From Gemmatimonadota bacterium (lineage in GTDB: Bacteria > Gemmatimonadota > Gemmatimonadetes > Longimicrobiales > Gaopeijiaceae), in assembly GCA_016209995.1 (NCBI GenBank), contig JACQVC010000519.1, positions 1 to 5,974 on the forward strand: a DNA stretch of 5,974 bases, given 5' to 3'. The translations under genes and the position numbers were made by a program. The notes beneath the pieces were generated by a model. It was not told where the DNA came from and searched no databases. It saw only the letters and a list, made by a program, of their open reading frames with translations. Shown one piece after another: positions 4,455-5,974 of this stretch (its first letter is position 1; each line of letters begins with the position of its first letter).

Positions 4455-5974
4455 ATGGATCTCAGACGAGTCACTGTCAGCACGGCGATCGTGGCGGCAA
4501 CGGTCTCTGTGCTGCTCGTCGGGCAGCAGCAGACGCCGGGTGTCGTCACGGCGCAGGATCTGCTCGAGGGGCTGGCGAATCCGACGCGCTGGCAGACCTT
4601 CTCGGGCGACTACACCGGCCAGCGCCACAGCCCGCTCACTCAGATCGGCCCGGAGAACGTGCATCGGCTCACCGCGCAGTGGACGTTTCAGACGGGCGGC
4701 ATCCCGCGCGGGCGCGGCTTCGAGAGCACGCCGCTCGTCGTCGACGGCGTGATCTATCTGACCGGGTCGTTCAATTATGGGTGGGCGCTCGACGCACGCA
4801 CGGGCCGTCCCTTCTGGACCTACCGCCGCGAGCTGCCCGAGGACCTCACGTACGGCCGCATCGGTGTGAACCGCGGCTTCGGGATCCTGGAGGATCGGCT
4901 CTTCATGGTGACGCTCGACTCGCACCTGGTGTCGATTGACGCCGGGACCGGGACGGAGCTGTGGGACGCGATGCTCGCCGACCACAAGATCGGCTATTCG
5001 GGCACCATGGCGCCGCTCGTGGTCGGAGACAAGGTGATCGTGGGCAACTCGGGCGGCGACTATCCGACGCGGGGGTTCCTCGATGCGTACGACGCGCGCA
5101 CCGGCGCGCGCCTCTGGCGCTTCTACACCGTGCCGGCGCCGGGCGAGCCGGGAAGCGAAACCTGGCCCGATGCCGAGGTCATGGCCCGCGGTGGCGGCGG
5201 CACGTGGATGACCGGGACCTACGATCCGGATCTCAACCTGCTCTACTGGGGCACGGGCAACCCGAGCCCCGTCTTCTACGGTGGCGACCGCAAGGGCTCG
5301 AATCTCTACACGGCGTCCCTCGTGGCGGTGGACGCCGACACCGGCAGGCCGAAGTGGTATCACCAGTTCACGCCGCACGACACCCACGACTGGGATTCGA
5401 ACCACGTGCCGGTCGTCGCCGACCTCACGATTGCCGGGCGGACCATCAAGGTCGTCATGGTGGCCAACCGCAACGGCTTCTTCTATGTCTTCGATCGGGC
5501 GTCGGGCGAGCTGCTCGTCGGCAAGCCGTTCAGCGACACGACCTGGGCGCGAGAGCTCGACGCGAGCGGGCATCCGATCGTCCTCAACGACGGCAGCAAG
5601 GGGTGCCTGCCCGACCAGTGGGGGAGCACGAACTTCATGCCGCCGTCCTTCGATCCGGCGCTCGGCCTGTTCTTCGTGATGGGGCGGGAAACCTGTGCCA
5701 CCTACATCCCCGTCAAGGAGGAGATCGTGCCGGGACGCATGGCCGCCAGCGGCGTCCTCCGGCGCGAGGCCGAGCCCTACGGCGTGCTCCGTGCGATCGA
5801 TCCGCTGACGGTCGAGCGACGATGGGAGTTTCGGTACCCGACGCCGACCATGGCCGGCGTGATGTCGACCGCATCGGGCGTGGTCTTCGCCGGCGACAAC
5901 GAGGGCAACTTCACGGCCTTCGACGCGCGCACCGGCGAGCATCTCTGGTACTACCCGACCGGATCGGCGATCTG
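4455..5974 (+). CDS. PQQ-dependent alcohol dehydrogenase-like quinoprotein, 3' end beyond window
   Basis: The frame is open for 506 codons to the window edge. Residues 1 to about 24 look like a signal peptide, so the enzyme is periplasmic. It is an eight-bladed propeller of the methanol/ethanol dehydrogenase type, oxidising alcohols with PQQ. Tryptophan-docking motifs of the form 'DAxTGxxxW' recur at about 113, 162, 213, 293, 449 and 490. PQQ-site elements are visible: W251 (stacking Trp) in GGGTWMTGTYDPD, N269 in YWGTGNPSP (metal ligand), D314 in HDWDSN (catalytic Asp) and R339 in ANRNGFFYVFD. Three oddities are seen: the adjacent cysteine pair expected just before VNRG (138-141) is absent; the metal-ligand Glu position appears as D202 in SGGDYPTRGF; and the +2 position after the catalytic Asp is N316, not the Asp typical of lanthanide enzymes. 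The family is normally about 550-700 residues, so a last blade and perhaps a C-terminal cytochrome domain are missing. The substrate is unknown. Confidence 0.9.
   Translation, partial: MDLRRVTVSTAIVAATVSVLLVGQQQTPGVVTAQDLLEGLANPTRWQTFSGDYTGQRHSPLTQIGPENVHRLTAQWTFQTGGIPRGRGFESTPLVVDGVIYLTGSFNYGWALDARTGRPFWTYRRELPEDLTYGRIGVNRGFGILEDRLFMVTLDSHLVSIDAGTGTELWDAMLADHKIGYSGTMAPLVVGDKVIVGNSGGDYPTRGFLDAYDARTGARLWRFYTVPAPGEPGSETWPDAEVMARGGGGTWMTGTYDPDLNLLYWGTGNPSPVFYGGDRKGSNLYTASLVAVDADTGRPKWYHQFTPHDTHDWDSNHVPVVADLTIAGRTIKVVMVANRNGFFYVFDRASGELLVGKPFSDTTWARELDASGHPIVLNDGSKGCLPDQWGSTNFMPPSFDPALGLFFVMGRETCATYIPVKEEIVPGRMAASGVLRREAEPYGVLRAIDPLTVERRWEFRYPTPTMAGVMSTASGVVFAGDNEGNFTAFDARTGEHLWYYPTGSAI

Noticed and set aside
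3513..5942. 809-codon open frame on the minus strand
   Set aside because: It is antisense to the cytochrome c and PQQ dehydrogenase genes, both certain from their motifs. Its Arg/His/Pro/Ala-rich translation has no recognisable domain and is the usual shadow of GC-rich coding DNA.
1..5974. tRNA, rRNA, CRISPR array or insertion sequence
   Set aside because: Reading both strands showed no cloverleaf, no regularly spaced direct repeats, and no transposase or terminal repeats.

Overview
The window is GC-rich bacterial DNA, densely coded, with strong Shine-Dalgarno sites and exported redox enzymes: two different quinoprotein dehydrogenases and a diheme cytochrome c. The combination of a PQQ alcohol dehydrogenase lacking the usual vicinal disulfide, a cytochrome c whose second domain looks like the Planctomycete/Verrucomicrobium heme-binding type, and a YliI-like sugar dehydrogenase suggests an environmental bacterium such as an Acidobacteriota (Vicinamibacteria-like) lineage. 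That assignment is inference from gene style only; no marker gene is present.

Layout, left to right. (1) Positions 1-74, minus strand: the first 24 codons of a DsbA/FrnE-like thioredoxin-fold oxidoreductase whose gene continues off the left edge. Its 15th codon is TGA exactly where the first active-site cysteine of the CPWC motif should be. The reading frame continues with PWC and family-typical residues, so it is a candidate selenoprotein with a UPWC active site. This is the most notable thing in the window. (2) Positions 75-277: a divergent intergenic region with a bulged hairpin and promoter-like boxes on both strands. (3) 278-1510, plus: secreted PQQ-dependent soluble aldose sugar dehydrogenase. 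(4) 1611-3059, plus: NAD(P)-dependent aldehyde dehydrogenase with a complete catalytic set. (5) 3102-3308, minus: a 68-residue CDGSH-type iron-sulfur protein, convergent with the aldehyde dehydrogenase. (6) 3309-3614: a divergent regulatory region of about 300 bases. (7) 3615-4385, plus: exported diheme cytochrome c. (8) 4455-5974, plus: secreted PQQ-dependent alcohol dehydrogenase-like quinoprotein, cut by the right edge.

Functional reading. The cytochrome c and PQQ alcohol dehydrogenase form a likely two-gene unit in which the periplasmic quinoprotein passes electrons to the cytochrome. The sugar dehydrogenase is a second, unrelated PQQ enzyme, and the aldehyde dehydrogenase could oxidise aldehydes downstream in the cytoplasm. 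No PQQ biosynthesis gene and no selenocysteine machinery gene lies in the window, so both cofactor supplies must be encoded elsewhere. All complete minus-strand and plus-strand genes whose stops can be seen end in TAG or TGA, so TGA is a normal stop in this genome and the TGA in the DsbA-like gene needs a local explanation.
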